Origin: Pseudolabrys taiwanensis
GTDB lineage: Bacteria > Pseudomonadota > Alphaproteobacteria > Rhizobiales > Xanthobacteraceae
Assembly: GCF_003367395.1 (NCBI RefSeq)
Contig: NZ_CP031417.1
Location: forward strand, 1,612,001-1,676,000
Direction: 5' to 3'
DNA length: 64,000 nt
Part shown: positions 51,503-60,174 of the stretch, one piece after another
Position numbering within the stretch: the first letter of the stretch is position 1
Layout: each line of letters starts with the position of its first letter
Notes under the pieces: model-generated
Databases searched by the model: none
Seen by the model: only the letters and a program-made list of their open reading frames with translations
What the model was told of the DNA's origin: nothing
Made by a program: the position numbers and the translations under genes

Positions 51503-51844
51503 TTGATTCAGGTTTGGCGGCTATCCCTTGTTGACGGGTGCAGCGAGTCCCCTTAGCTTTCGGTCAGTCCGGCGCGGGTGAGTTTGAAGTTCCGCCTGGA
51601 CCTCCAAAACGGCTCTGACAGTGCTCACCCACGCCAGAAATGGCGTTCTGGGCCCGGGGTCGTCTGCGCTTGGCAGGCAGAGGGCAAGACGTGTCGACAA
51701 GGGCGGCGAAAGGCCCGGGCGGCACCTACGTGCAGGGTATGCGTCGAGCGAGAACTGAGCAGTCACAAGGCAGGCCGGGACAGGGCTGCCGGGATATAAT
51801 GGGCCGGGTGACGAACCGCCTGGCCAACTGAAGGGGCTAGAAGA

Positions 51845-54800
51845 ATGCGGATCGAACGGCGCTTTACCAAAGACGCGCGCACCGCCTACGAAGGTGTCGA
51901 ATTCCGGCTGACCACGTCCGAGATCAAGAATCCGGACGGCTCGGTGGTGTTCAAGCTCGACAATGTCGAGGTGCCGGAATTCTGGTCGCAGGTCGCGTCC
52001 GACGTTCTCGCCCAGAAGTATTTCCGCAAGGCCGGCGTGCCCGCGCGGCTGAAGAAGGTCGAAGAGAACTCCGTTCCCTCGTTCCTGTGGCGCTCGGTCG
52101 CCGACGAGGACGCCCTCGCCGCGCTGCCCGAGAACGAGCGCTATGTCGGCGAGCATTCGTCGAAGCAGGTGTTCAACCGTCTCGCCGGCACCTGGACCTA
52201 CTGGGGCTGGAAGGGCGGCTACTTCGACAGCGAGGAAGATGCGCAGGCCTTCTACGACGAGCTCTGCTATATGCTGGCGACGCAGATGTGCGCGCCGAAC
52301 TCGCCGCAGTGGTTCAACACCGGCCTGCACTGGGCCTACGGCATCGACGGTCCGAGCCAGGGCCACTATTACGTCGACTTCCAGACCGGCAAGCTGACCA
52401 AGTCGAAGTCGGCCTACGAGCATCCGCAGCCGCACGCCTGCTTCATCCAGTCCATCAGCGACGACCTCGTCAACGAGGGCGGCATCATGGACCTGTGGGT
52501 GCGCGAGGCGCGCCTGTTCAAATACGGCTCGGGCACCGGCACCAACTTCTCCAACCTGCGCGGCGAAGGCGAGCGCCTGTCCGGCGGCGGCAAGTCGTCG
52601 GGCCTGATGAGCTTCCTCAAGATCGGCGACCGCGCCGCGGGCGCCATCAAGTCGGGCGGCACGACGCGCCGCGCCGCCAAGATGGTGATCGTCGACGTCG
52701 ATCACCCCGACATCGAGAAGTACATCGACTGGAAGGTCATGGAAGAGCAGAAGGTGGCGGCGCTCGTCACCGGCTCGAAGGTCAACCAGCGGCACCTCAA
52801 GGCCGTGCTCAAGGCCTGCGTGAACTGCCAGGGCTCGGGCGACGACTGCTTCTCGCCGGAGAAGAACCCGGCGCTCAAGCGCGAGATCAAGCTCGCGCGC
52901 AAGGCGCAGGTGCCGGACAACTACATCAAGCGCGTCATCCAGTTCGCCAAGCAGGGCTACAAGGACATCGACTTCCCGATCTACGACACCGATTGGGATA
53001 GCGAAGCCTACCTCACCGTCTCCGGCCAGAACTCGAACAACTCGGTGCGCGTCACCGACCAGTTTCTCAAGGCCGTCGAAGCCGACGGCAAGTGGGACCT
53101 GACGTTCCGCCGCACCAAGAAGACGGCCAAGACCGTCGACGCGCGCGAACTGTGGGAGAAGATCGGCTACGCCGCCTGGGCCTCGGCCGATCCGGGCCTG
53201 CAGTACCACACGACCGTCAACGACTGGCACACCTGCCCGGCCTCGGGCGAGATCCGCGCGTCCAATCCGTGCTCGGAATACATGTTCCTGGACGACACGG
53301 CGTGCAATCTCGCCTCGCTGAACCTCCTCACCTTCCGCGACGCCAAGACCGGCGCCTTCGATGTGGAGGGCTATGAGCACGGCGTGCGGCTGTGGACCGT
53401 CGTGCTCGAAATCTCGGTGCTGATGGCGCAGTTCCCGTCCAAGGAAATTGCGACGCTGTCGTACGAATTCCGCACGCTCGGCCTCGGCTACGCCAATATC
53501 GGCGGGCTGCTGATGACCTCCGGCATCCCGTACGACTCCGATGCCGGCCGCGCCATCTGCGGCGCGCTGACCGCCATCATGACCGGCATCTCCTACGCCA
53601 CCTCGGCCGAGATGGCCGAGAAACTCGGCGCCTTCCCCGGCTACAAGAAGAACCGCGAGCACATGCTGCGCGTGATGCGCAACCACCGCCGCGCCGCCTA
53701 TGGCGAACGCCAGGGCTACGAGAAGGTGTCGCAGCCGCCGGTGCCGCTCGACCACGCCTCGTGCCCCGATCAAGCGCTGATCGCGCACGCCAAGGCCGCC
53801 TGGGACAAGGCGCTCAGCCTCGGCGAGAAGAACGGCTATCGCAACGCGCAGGCCTCCGTGATCGCGCCGACCGGCACGATCGGCCTCGTCATGGATTGCG
53901 ACACCACGGGCATCGAGCCCGACTTCGCGCTGGTGAAGTTCAAGAAGCTGGCCGGCGGCGGCTACTTCAAGATCATCAACCGCGCCGTGCCGGAGGCGCT
54001 GCGCACGCTCGGCTACACTGAGGCGCAGATCGCCGAGATCGAGGCTTACGCCGTCGGTCACGGCAACCTCGCCCAGGCCCCGGCCGTCAACCACACGACG
54101 CTCAAGGCCAAGGGCTTCACCGACGAGGCCATCGCCAAGGTCGAGAAGGCGCTGCCGACCGCGTTCGACATCAAGTTCGCCTTCAACAAGTGGACGCTCG
54201 GCGAAGACTTCGTGCGCGAGAAGCTCGGCGTCGCCGCCGAAGACCTCGCCTCGCCGACCTTCGACCTGCTCGCCGCGATCGGCTTCACCAAGCGCGAGGT
54301 CGAAGCCGCCAACATCCACGTCTGCGGCGCGATGACCGTCGAGGGCGCGCCGCACCTCAAGGCCGAGCACTATCCGGTGTTCGACTGCGCCAATCCGTGC
54401 GGCCGCACCGGCAAGCGCTATCTCTCGGTCGAGAGCCACATCCGCATGATGGCGGCGGCGCAGCCGTTCATCTCGGGCGCCATCTCCAAGACCATCAACA
54501 TGCCGAACGACGCCACGGTCGAGGATTGCAAGTCCGCGTACCTGTTGTCGTGGAAGCTGGCGCTCAAGGCCAACGCGCTCTACCGCGACGGCTCGAAGCT
54601 GTCGCAGCCCTTGAACTCGCAGCTCATCGCCGACGAGGAGGACGACGACGATCAGGTCGAGGTGTTCCTCGAGAAGTCGGCGGCGGCGCGCGTCACCGGC
54701 CTCACCGAGAAGGTGGTGGAGAAGATCGTCGAGCGCGTCACCGTGCTGCGCGAGCGCGAGCGCATGCCCGACCGCCGCAAGGGCTACACCCAGAAGGCCG

Positions 54801-55552
54801 TCGTCGGCGGCCACAAGGTGTACCTGCGCACCGGCGAATACGATGACGGCCGCCTCGGCGAGATCTTCATCGACATGCACAAGGAAGGCGCGGCGCTGCG
54901 CTCCTTCATCAACAACTTCGCGATCGCGGTGTCGCTCGGCCTGCAATACGGCGTGCCGCTCGAGGAGTATGTCGACGCCTTCACCTTCACCCGCTTCGAG
55001 CCGGCCGGCCCGGTGCAGGGCAACGACTCGATCAAATACGCGACGTCGATCCTCGACTACGTGTTCCGCGAGCTCGCGGTCTCGTATCTCGAGCGCTTCG
55101 ACCTCGCGCATGTCGATCCGACCGAGGGCCAGTTCGACGCGCTCGGCAAGGGCGTCGAGGAAGGCCGCCCCGCCCCCGCCTCGCAATATGTGTCGAAGGG
55201 CCTGACGCGTTCGCGCACCGACCGCCTGCAGGTGGTGCAAGGCCAGCCGGCCGTGGCGAGCGCCAGCGTCGTCACCGCGCTGCACGCCGCCGGCGCCACC
55301 GCGCTCAAGGCCGAGCCCGAGCACAAGCTCTCGCCCGCCGAGAAGCTGGAGGCGCGCGTCGAGGAAGTCGCCGAGCTTTCCATCGCCGACGCCAAGCAGC
55401 ACGCCAAAGCCGCGGCGATCGAGAAGCGCGCCGAAGCACGCGCCAAGGGCTACGAGGGCGAAGCCTGCGGCGAATGCGGCAACTTCACCTTGGTGCGGAA
55501 TGGCACGTGCATGAAGTGTGATACGTGCGGGTCAACGACGGGGTGTTCGTGA
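51845..55552 (+). CDS. nrdJ: Adenosylcobalamin-dependent ribonucleotide reductase (class II)
   Basis: A 1235-residue class II enzyme that reduces ribonucleotides using coenzyme B12, in the presence or absence of oxygen. Features include [69 protein letters not shown] (active-site region with Cys), [23 protein letters not shown] and [14 protein letters not shown]. The C-terminal CGECG...CMKCDTCG (residues ~1210-1230) is the cysteine-rich redox/zinc tail. Length is normal for the alphaproteobacterial type. A GGGG ribosome site precedes ATG 51845. It is transcribed alone and closed by a terminator. Confidence 0.97.
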   Translation: MRIERRFTKDARTAYEGVEFRLTTSEIKNPDGSVVFKLDNVEVPEFWSQVASDVLAQKYFRKAGVPARLKKVEENSVPSFLWRSVADEDALAALPENERYVGEHSSKQVFNRLAGTWTYWGWKGGYFDSEEDAQAFYDELCYMLATQMCAPNSPQWFNTGLHWAYGIDGPSQGHYYVDFQTGKLTKSKSAYEHPQPHACFIQSISDDLVNEGGIMDLWVREARLFKYGSGTGTNFSNLRGEGERLSGGGKSSGLMSFLKIGDRAAGAIKSGGTTRRAAKMVIVDVDHPDIEKYIDWKVMEEQKVAALVTGSKVNQRHLKAVLKACVNCQGSGDDCFSPEKNPALKREIKLARKAQVPDNYIKRVIQFAKQGYKDIDFPIYDTDWDSEAYLTVSGQNSNNSVRVTDQFLKAVEADGKWDLTFRRTKKTAKTVDARELWEKIGYAAWASADPGLQYHTTVNDWHTCPASGEIRASNPCSEYMFLDDTACNLASLNLLTFRDAKTGAFDVEGYEHGVRLWTVVLEISVLMAQFPSKEIATLSYEFRTLGLGYANIGGLLMTSGIPYDSDAGRAICGALTAIMTGISYATSAEMAEKLGAFPGYKKNREHMLRVMRNHRRAAYGERQGYEKVSQPPVPLDHASCPDQALIAHAKAAWDKALSLGEKNGYRNAQASVIAPTGTIGLVMDCDTTGIEPDFALVKFKKLAGGGYFKIINRAVPEALRTLGYTEAQIAEIEAYAVGHGNLAQAPAVNHTTLKAKGFTDEAIAKVEKALPTAFDIKFAFNKWTLGEDFVREKLGVAAEDLASPTFDLLAAIGFTKREVEAANIHVCGAMTVEGAPHLKAEHYPVFDCANPCGRTGKRYLSVESHIRMMAAAQPFISGAISKTINMPNDATVEDCKSAYLLSWKLALKANALYRDGSKLSQPLNSQLIADEEDDDDQVEVFLEKSAAARVTGLTEKVVEKIVERVTVLRERERMPDRRKGYTQKAVVGGHKVYLRTGEYDDGRLGEIFIDMHKEGAALRSFINNFAIAVSLGLQYGVPLEEYVDAFTFTRFEPAGPVQGNDSIKYATSILDYVFRELAVSYLERFDLAHVDPTEGQFDALGKGVEEGRPAPASQYVSKGLTRSRTDRLQVVQGQPAVASASVVTALHAAGATALKAEPEHKLSPAEKLEARVEEVAELSIADAKQHAKAAAIEKRAEARAKGYEGEACGECGNFTLVRNGTCMKCDTCGSTTGCS

Positions 55553-55604
55553 GAGCAGCCGGAGCAGCTGATTAAAAGTCAGTTGCCCGCACACTCCGCA
55601 GCGT

Positions 55605-55628
55605 CATGGCCGGGCTTGTCCCGGCCAT
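55605..55628. repeat. GC-rich palindrome after nrdJ
   Basis: ATGGCCGGG-cttgt-CCCGGCCAT, a 9-bp stem. Similar GGCCGGG-type palindromes occur at 58911-58968 and GCCGGG-type at 62410-62444, so it belongs to a dispersed repeat class. Confidence 0.7.
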
Positions 55629-55640
55629 CCACGAATAAGA

Positions 55641-55670
55641 AAGGTGGCCGAAAGGCCGCCTTTTCTCTTT
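55641..55670 (+). terminator. Rho-independent terminator of nrdJ
   Basis: AAGGTGGCC-gaaa-GGCCGCCTT followed by TTCTCTTT: a 9-bp stem with GNRA-type loop and T-rich tail, about 90 bases after the nrdJ stop. Confidence 0.88.
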
Positions 55671-55741
55671 ACAGGCATTAGCGCGAGTTTTAGCCTTATC
55701 ACAACCACTCATTAGACGGTGGAAGATGGGGGGAGGAAATC

Positions 55742-56029
55742 ATGAAAGTTTTGGCACTTTGTGCACTCACTTTGCTTGTCACGAGCGCAAGCGCGCATGC
55801 GCAGCTCTACAATTCAAATCGCAGCAATAGCTACGGTGGCTTTGGCAGCTCGTACGGAACGGGCTCGAATCCAAGTTCGCACTACGTTGCGCCGCACGTG
55901 CAGCAGAACGGCAACTACGTCGGCGGCCACTACCAAACAAACCCAAACAATACGACGCTCGACAATTACGGCACGCGTGGAAACTATAATCCGTACACGG
56001 GCCAGTATGGACGCCGAAATCCTTACTAA
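55742..56029 (+). CDS. Small secreted Asn/Gly/Tyr-rich protein
   Basis: A 95-residue protein with a signal peptide (MKVLALCALTLLVTSASAHA-Q) and a short mature part rich in Asn, Ser, Gly and Tyr: HYVAPHVQQNGNYVGGHYQTNPNNTT and NYGTRGNYNPYTGQYG. The motif HYV.PH....G.YV.GHY.TNP is familiar from many small exported proteins of Bradyrhizobium-like bacteria, with no known function. GGGGGGAGG upstream supports the start. Base composition from here to about 58050 is less GC-rich than the rest of the window. Confidence 0.78.
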   Translation: MKVLALCALTLLVTSASAHAQLYNSNRSNSYGGFGSSYGTGSNPSSHYVAPHVQQNGNYVGGHYQTNPNNTTLDNYGTRGNYNPYTGQYGRRNPY

Positions 56030-56105
56030 GCTCTAGAAAGCTTTGGGTCGTTTAGCTGGACCAGTCTCGAATTCAAATTCTATTTTTTTTAGATTGATTG
56101 TTGCC

Positions 56106-56504
56106 ATGGCAAAAAAAGAAAACCTACTTAAGGATTTAGATTGGGTTACCGAGAAGATCAGTAGCCAAGTTTGGACTTTAAACCTCGGCACTCTAGGCAC
56201 TACTTGGTCGCTGCTAATAACGAGCTCCTTACCCGAGAAACTTAGGTTATCGATTAGCGACTCACGAATAATATTTCTTCTTTGTCTTTCTGCGCTCTTG
56301 TGTGAAATGGGCCAATATCTCTCTGCCTATCGGCTGCTACGCCAAACATTGACGCGCATCGAAGATTCAAACGCCGATGACTTTCAGTACGATCGTAACA
56401 CTTGGCTATATCGCTTACGAATGGGCTTTTTCTATTTGAAAATTATTCTGACTATCTGCGCGGCAGTTTCTCTGCTGGTCACAATCTTTCTCCGGCTCCG
56501 GTAG
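56106..56504 (+). CDS. Unknown membrane protein, low GC
   Basis: A 132-residue protein with three likely hydrophobic segments (about 25-42, 55-72 and 107-130) and a charged N-terminus (MAKKENLLKDLDW). The codons are noticeably AT-rich (for example ATATTTCTTC, TTATCG) compared with neighbouring core genes, pointing to recent transfer. I do not recognise the family. It ends 8 bases before the HU gene, so the two may be co-transcribed. Confidence 0.62.
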   Translation: MAKKENLLKDLDWVTEKISSQVWTLNLGTLGTTWSLLITSSLPEKLRLSISDSRIIFLLCLSALLCEMGQYLSAYRLLRQTLTRIEDSNADDFQYDRNTWLYRLRMGFFYLKIILTICAAVSLLVTIFLRLR

Positions 56505-56512
56505 GAGATTCC

Positions 56513-56839
56513 ATGGCAAAAGGCACCGACTGGGGCGGGCCCAAAAGAGCTGTCAAAGCGACTAAACCTGTCACGACCCGACAGCTGGCTGCCGCACTTT
56601 CAGAAGCTCACCAGCTCACAACAAAGCAGGGCCTGGAGCTCATGGACAACCTCGTCGTCATGATTACAAAACACCTGAAGAAGGGTGAGCGCATCAAAAT
56701 CGCCGGCCTCGGTATTCTTCAGGTGCGTAAACGCGCTGCCCGCATGGGACGTAATCCTGCTACCGGCGAGGCGATCAAGATCAAAGCGTCGAAGAAGGTC
56801 GCATTTCGCGCGGCAAAGGATTTGAAAGAATCTGTGTGA
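56513..56839 (+). CDS. HU-family DNA-binding protein
   Basis: A 108-residue histone-like protein that bends DNA as a dimer. After a ~18-residue basic extension comes the HU fold: TTRQLAAALSEAHQLTTKQGLELMDNLVVMITKHLKKGERIKIAGLGILQVRKRAAR (20-76), then the DNA-grasping arm RMGRNPATGEAIKIKASKKVAFRAAKDLKE. TAGGAG before ATG 56513 sets the start. It is a variant with 'ILQVRKRAAR' that is common in Bradyrhizobium-type genomes beside canonical HU. Confidence 0.93.
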   Translation: MAKGTDWGGPKRAVKATKPVTTRQLAAALSEAHQLTTKQGLELMDNLVVMITKHLKKGERIKIAGLGILQVRKRAARMGRNPATGEAIKIKASKKVAFRAAKDLKESV

Positions 56840-56894
56840 CTACGCGCTTTCCACGAATTTAACCGTGCTGGAAGGTAGCAACCGTAGCCCGTAG

Positions 56895-56920
56895 GGCGGA
56901 TTAGCGCAGCGTAATCCGCC
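56895..56920. repeat. REP-like hairpin (GGCGGATTA type)
   Basis: GGCGGATTA-gcgcagcg-TAATCCGCC, a 9-bp stem preceded by CCCGTAG. It is a single element of a widespread intergenic repeat type and lies between the convergent HU gene and the leftward unknown gene. Confidence 0.75.
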
Positions 56921-56943
56921 AATTGAATTCGCGGTGTCCAGCT

Positions 56944-57240
56944 TCATTCGCACCACACTTCGCATGTCTCACGTCGTGTGACGTTGTACAGCGTTGCCGC
57001 CACGCATACGCCCATAGCGGAGCCGTCAACGAAGATGACCATGTCGCCTTCCTCCCACCCCATACAATAAGTCTTGGCGTCAAACTTCTCGCCGTTGATT
57101 ACGAAATGCTCATCGTTTACCGCGGCCTCAATTTCATATTGTTCTGCAGAATGCGCCAAATTCATTTGGGATGTTAGTAAGGTCACGACGCCCAGCTGAA
57201 TTAGCGCCGCCTCGGCGAATTTCTTTACCCCGCTCCGCAC
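56944..57240 (-). CDS. Small exported Cys-containing protein, unknown
   Basis: About 98 residues when started at GTG 57240: a signal peptide-like N-terminus (VKKFAEAALIQLGVVTLL..., cleavage near HSA-E), then a compact acidic domain EQYEIEAAVNDEHFVINGEKFDAKTYCMGWEEGDMVIF (residues ~33-70) and a Cys-rich end MGVCVAATLYN..TRRETCEVWCE. Four cysteines suggest disulfides. The start is uncertain. It follows the putative lipoprotein gene on the same strand with a ~58-base gap and may form an operon with it. No function is known to me. Confidence 0.66.
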   Translation of the reverse strand: MRSGVKKFAEAALIQLGVVTLLTSQMNLAHSAEQYEIEAAVNDEHFVINGEKFDAKTYCMGWEEGDMVIFVDGSAMGVCVAATLYNVTRRETCEVWCE

Positions 57241-57298
57241 AACTCCCCCCGTTTGCCTTACATCAAGTCGAGCGATCGGCACGCTTTGAATAGTAAAC

Positions 57299-58045
57299 TT
57301 ACCGGGCCGCTCCCTGCGCCACCTGAATCTCATGCCGCTCGGCACCGACGAGCACCGAAATTGTATAGACCTTGCTGCCGTCTGTGCTGACGAGCGGCGC
57401 GATATGGAGCTGTCCCCCGTACCATTCACCCGGCATCAGCGTATTGTCTTTGATGACTGACCGCTCGAGCACAGCAAGATTGCGCTGACCGGTTTCGATG
57501 GTGGCAGAGATCATCTCTGCATTTTGTGCGCTCGCATTGGATTGCGCGATGTAAGCCGCGGTCGGACTATAACCCGTCGTACTCACCTGATAGGTGCCGC
57601 TCGGCGTGTAAACTGTCGAATTGGAATTGTAATAGCCGGCTCTCGACGCATTGTACGAGTTCGCCCCGGCGGCAAGGCCGGTGGCTACTGCCGCAAAGAC
57701 TTGCCGCGTCTTTTCTTCCTGAACGAGCTTCTCGTAAGTAATGACTTCCAGTCGCGCAACATCGCCATTGACGACCTGCGTCACCTGCACGCCCGACACG
57801 AGGAAGTTCTGCGGCTGCTTCGACCGATTGTAGATGCCGAGGACGAAGACCGGGCGTCCGCCGACTTGAAATTGCCGCGCCGCAGGGCGTGCAATCACAA
57901 TTGAGTTCTGTTTGGTCGAAACGAGCGCTGCTTGGCCATCTCGAATAATGGATTGCTGGTCGCGCTGAGCTTGGAATTGAACGGATTCACCCGTTACGCA
58001 GCCAGAACACAACGCGGCTATGAGAACCACGAATACAAAACGCAT
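57299..58045 (-). CDS. Putative lipoprotein of unknown function
   Basis: A 248-residue exported protein. The N-terminus MRFVFVVLIAALCSGC ends in a lipobox-like Cys16. The mature part has SIVIARPAARQFQVGGRPVFVLGIYNRSKQPQNF (50-85), VITYEKLVQEEKTRQVFAAVATGLAAGANS, a Tyr/Ser/Asn-rich stretch (YYNSNSTVYTPSGTYQVSTTGYSP) and VIKDNTLMPGEWYGGQLHIAPL near the end. The order (beta domain, then a hydrophobic glycine segment) resembles other Hyphomicrobiales lipoproteins without known role. ATG 58045 is chosen because it starts the signal peptide. Confidence 0.68.
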   Translation of the reverse strand: MRFVFVVLIAALCSGCVTGESVQFQAQRDQQSIIRDGQAALVSTKQNSIVIARPAARQFQVGGRPVFVLGIYNRSKQPQNFLVSGVQVTQVVNGDVARLEVITYEKLVQEEKTRQVFAAVATGLAAGANSYNASRAGYYNSNSTVYTPSGTYQVSTTGYSPTAAYIAQSNASAQNAEMISATIETGQRNLAVLERSVIKDNTLMPGEWYGGQLHIAPLVSTDGSKVYTISVLVGAERHEIQVAQGAAR

Positions 58046-58188
58046 GGACGCCCCCACACCCAAGCACTCAGTTTTGCCGAAATCGGACGCCCCTGCAACT
58101 TTGAATCGCAACAACCGCAGGATGGGTTAAGACGCGATAGCGCTGTACTATCGGGATATTTGATCCCACGAAAATACGAGCATAGCCC

Positions 58189-58268
58189 GTAGGATGGGTT
58201 GAGTGCAGCGAAACCCATCGCTGTGGCAATGATCGTCGGCGGGTTTCGATTCGCTCAACCCACCCTAC
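58189..58268. repeat. 80-bp REP-like element, copy 1
   Basis: Begins GTAGGATGGGTTGAG and ends CTCAACCCACCCTAC, with inner GCAGCGAAACCCATC and GGGTTTCGATTCGC; the whole element can fold as one long imperfect hairpin. A second copy of equal length lies at 58821-58900, and the SnoaL-like gene is between them. Confidence 0.85.
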
Positions 58269-58376
58269 GCGCTGAGAGCGCGATATAGGCGCGCGCCGTC
58301 CCTCCTCGGAACCATCGTGCCATCACACCGTTGCTGTGCCGGCTGAAGCCTCATCACCTGAGCGCAACGCTGACCC

Positions 58377-58772
58377 ATGAACGACGCCGGCCTCGCCGCC
58401 CTCTACCGCGATTACATCGCCTGCCTGAACCGGCAGGATTGGCCGGCGCTCGGCTCCTTCGTGCAGGACGACGTCGTGCACAACGGCCGGCGGCTCGGCC
58501 TGTCGGGCTATAGCGCGATGCTCGAGCAGAACTTCCGCGACATTCCCGACCTGCGCTTCGACGTTCAATTGCTGGTCGCCGATCCGCCTTGCGTGGCGAG
58601 CCGCCTCGCCTTCGACTGCACGCCGCGCGCGACCTTCATGGGCCTCGCCGTCAACGGCCGGCGCGTGTCGTTCGCCGAGAACGTGTTCTACCAATACCGG
58701 GACGGCAAGATCGCCGAGGTCTGGTCGGTCATCGACAAAGCGGCGATCGAGGCGCAGCTGCGGGCGCCGTGA
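58377..58772 (+). CDS. SnoaL-like (ester cyclase family) protein
   Basis: A 131-residue protein of the SnoaL/NTF2-like fold: LYRDYIACLNRQDWPALGSFVQDDVVHNGRRLG, SGYSAMLEQNFRDIPDLRFDVQLLVADPP, RLAFDCTPRATFMGLAVNGRRVSFAENVFYQYRDGKIAEVWSVIDK. The final W-S-V-I-D segment is typical of ester cyclases. It may bind or isomerise a small hydrophobic molecule; the reaction is unknown. It is flanked on both sides by copies of the same 80-bp REP-like repeat. Confidence 0.82.
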   Translation: MNDAGLAALYRDYIACLNRQDWPALGSFVQDDVVHNGRRLGLSGYSAMLEQNFRDIPDLRFDVQLLVADPPCVASRLAFDCTPRATFMGLAVNGRRVSFAENVFYQYRDGKIAEVWSVIDKAAIEAQLRAP

Positions 58773-59671
58773 CCGTCTCACCTCGACCACGAAGCCGGCG
58801 CTTATCGCCGCGCACAGTCCGCAGGATGCGTTGAGCGCAGCGAAACCCATCGCTGCGACAAAGATCGTCGGTGGGTTTCGCTTCGCTCAACCCACCCTAC
58901 AAGCGAACGTGGATGGCCGGGACACGGGCGTCATGCCCGTCTTCGACGGGCTATGCCCGGCCATGACGCGCGCGGCGCGCTTGCCTGCCCTCATGCTCGC
59001 CCCTCGCCCGCCGCTCATTTGCCTACATATGATTATTTTCTCAAATCCATCTTGCGCTCTTTTTCCCTCTATGCCTAAATTCCTCTACCTTGCTCGACGA
59101 GGGGCGTCTCCGGAGACGGTCCCAGAGGCGGAGCAACGGTGACGGGCGGCGCTGGAGATACGGCGCGGCCCGCATCGGGCCGGAACGGCGATTGAGCCGG
59201 AACGGCTGGGGCGGCGCCCGCGGGCGGGGCTCGTAACCCCGCACTCGGGAGGTCTCGGGACCCGTCCTGGGGGCATTACGACCCCTGCGCAGGGAGCCTG
59301 CTAGCAAGCCGCCGTTGCAAACACGTCCGCGGCCCAAGGCGCGACCAGGCGATGAGCCGAACTGGCGCCGCGGGAGCGACGACACCAAGGCCGTACAGGC
59401 CAACGTGTCGGGCGGACCGATGCAACGGCAGCGTGAAGCGCGGACCCGGGAACAGAAATCGCCGCAGCGGTGCGCCGAGAGGCGACGCGTCTGGCGCTCC
59501 AGACGCGCGCGCCCTGTCCGCCAAAGCCGCAGGGCCGCGGCGGACGACAGGCGTGGCTGGATACTGGCGCCTCTCGGCGCTCCGCCCCCTCGTATGTTTC
59601 GCCGGGGGCGGCCGAACGCAACCAAAACTCGGGCGCGCTCAGGCGCCGCGAGAACGATGGAGCTCGTCCTC
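58773..59671. other. Structured non-coding region (899 bases)
   Basis: It holds the second 80-bp REP-like copy (58821-58900), a GGCCGGG palindromic repeat (58911-58968), a T-rich patch near 59030-59080, and then ~500 GC-rich bases with several stable hairpins. These include CGCGTCTGG-cgct-CCAGACGCG (59486-59507) and CCGCCCCC-N14-GGGGGCGG (59582-59611). Open frames here lack any family pattern. Confidence 0.5.
58821..58900. repeat. 80-bp REP-like element, copy 2
   Basis: Same orientation and length as copy 1 at 58189, with a few substitutions (GCAGGATGCGTTGAG at the left end; CTCAACCCACCCTAC unchanged at the right end). Together with copy 1 it forms direct repeats around the SnoaL-like gene. 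Confidence 0.85.
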
Positions 59672-60100
59672 ATGTCTGAATCGATCGTCTACAGACCGAC
59701 ACTGTCGCCGCCGCGGCCGGAAAAGATCGAGATCCCGATCCACTTCCACCCGGGCGATAACGAAGCGACGCGCCAGGCGCGCCTCGCCTGGGCGCGCGAA
59801 GCCGCCGAAGAGCGGCGCAAACTCTTCGAAACCCGCAGCCAGCTGTTCACGGGCGTCGGGCTGTGGAAGGTGTGCGAGCACAAAGTCTGCCGCCGCAACA
59901 GGGCCTGCCGGGGCGACACCAACGAATGCATGATGAAGCGCTGGCGCCGCTATATCTCCGACGAAGACCGGATCTACCTGGCCAAGGTGTGCCACTTCGC
60001 CGCCCACGAAGGCATGACGATGGCACAGGCGATCGCCGCGGCCGATGCCGACCTCAAAGAGCGCGAGGAGATCGCGGCGCGGTCACGCCGCCAGCCCTAG
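59672..60100 (+). CDS. Unknown Cys-rich protein
   Basis: A 142-residue protein. The middle shows KVCEHKVCRRNRACRGDTNECMMKRWRRYI, in which four cysteines and one histidine within ~20 residues could bind zinc, followed by VCHFAAHEGMTMAQAIAAADADLKE. It has no signal peptide. ATG 59672 is preferred because GGAG lies 9 bases upstream; ATG 59657 would add five residues. Its stop codon overlaps the position where an extended reading of the convergent Hsp70-like gene would end. Family not recognised. Confidence 0.7.
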   Translation: MSESIVYRPTLSPPRPEKIEIPIHFHPGDNEATRQARLAWAREAAEERRKLFETRSQLFTGVGLWKVCEHKVCRRNRACRGDTNECMMKRWRRYISDEDRIYLAKVCHFAAHEGMTMAQAIAAADADLKEREEIAARSRRQP

Positions 60101-60174
60101 CTGAACTTCCGGCGCGCATCGAGGCCGAGGCCCTTGCCGACGGCGCCGAACACGTCGCCGCTGGTGATGGCCGC
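60097..60174 (-). pseudogene. Detached C-terminal tail of the Hsp70-like gene
   Basis: Twenty-five codons in frame with the Hsp70-like gene, directly after its TAG. The text GDVFGAVGKGLGLDARRKF is what normally ends YegD-type proteins. It would be made only by amber suppression or readthrough, or if the TAG is a sequencing error. The tail's second stop overlaps the stop of the convergent gene at 60098-60100. Confidence 0.75.

Larger units (their letters stand above)
50686..51844. other. Long non-coding stretch before nrdJ (1.16 kb)
   Basis: No convincing gene on either strand. It contains an isolated strong terminator (51066-51098), an NrdR-box-like palindrome (51487-51502), a possible promoter (TTGACG near 51531 with TAGCTT 17 bases on) and then ~290 bases of GC-rich leader before nrdJ. 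Hallmarks of a cobalamin riboswitch were looked for and not found. Confidence 0.5.

Noticed and set aside
51503..51844. Cobalamin riboswitch before the B12-dependent reductase
   Set aside because: No recognisable B12-box or the conserved core sequences of the class were found; such switches usually control B12-independent alternatives or B12 uptake genes instead.
51521..55402. Very long open frame (about 1290 codons) antisense to nrdJ
   Set aside because: Its low-complexity Leu/Arg/Gly/Asp text has no family pattern, and it mirrors a certain gene; high GC at third codon positions removes stops on the opposite strand.
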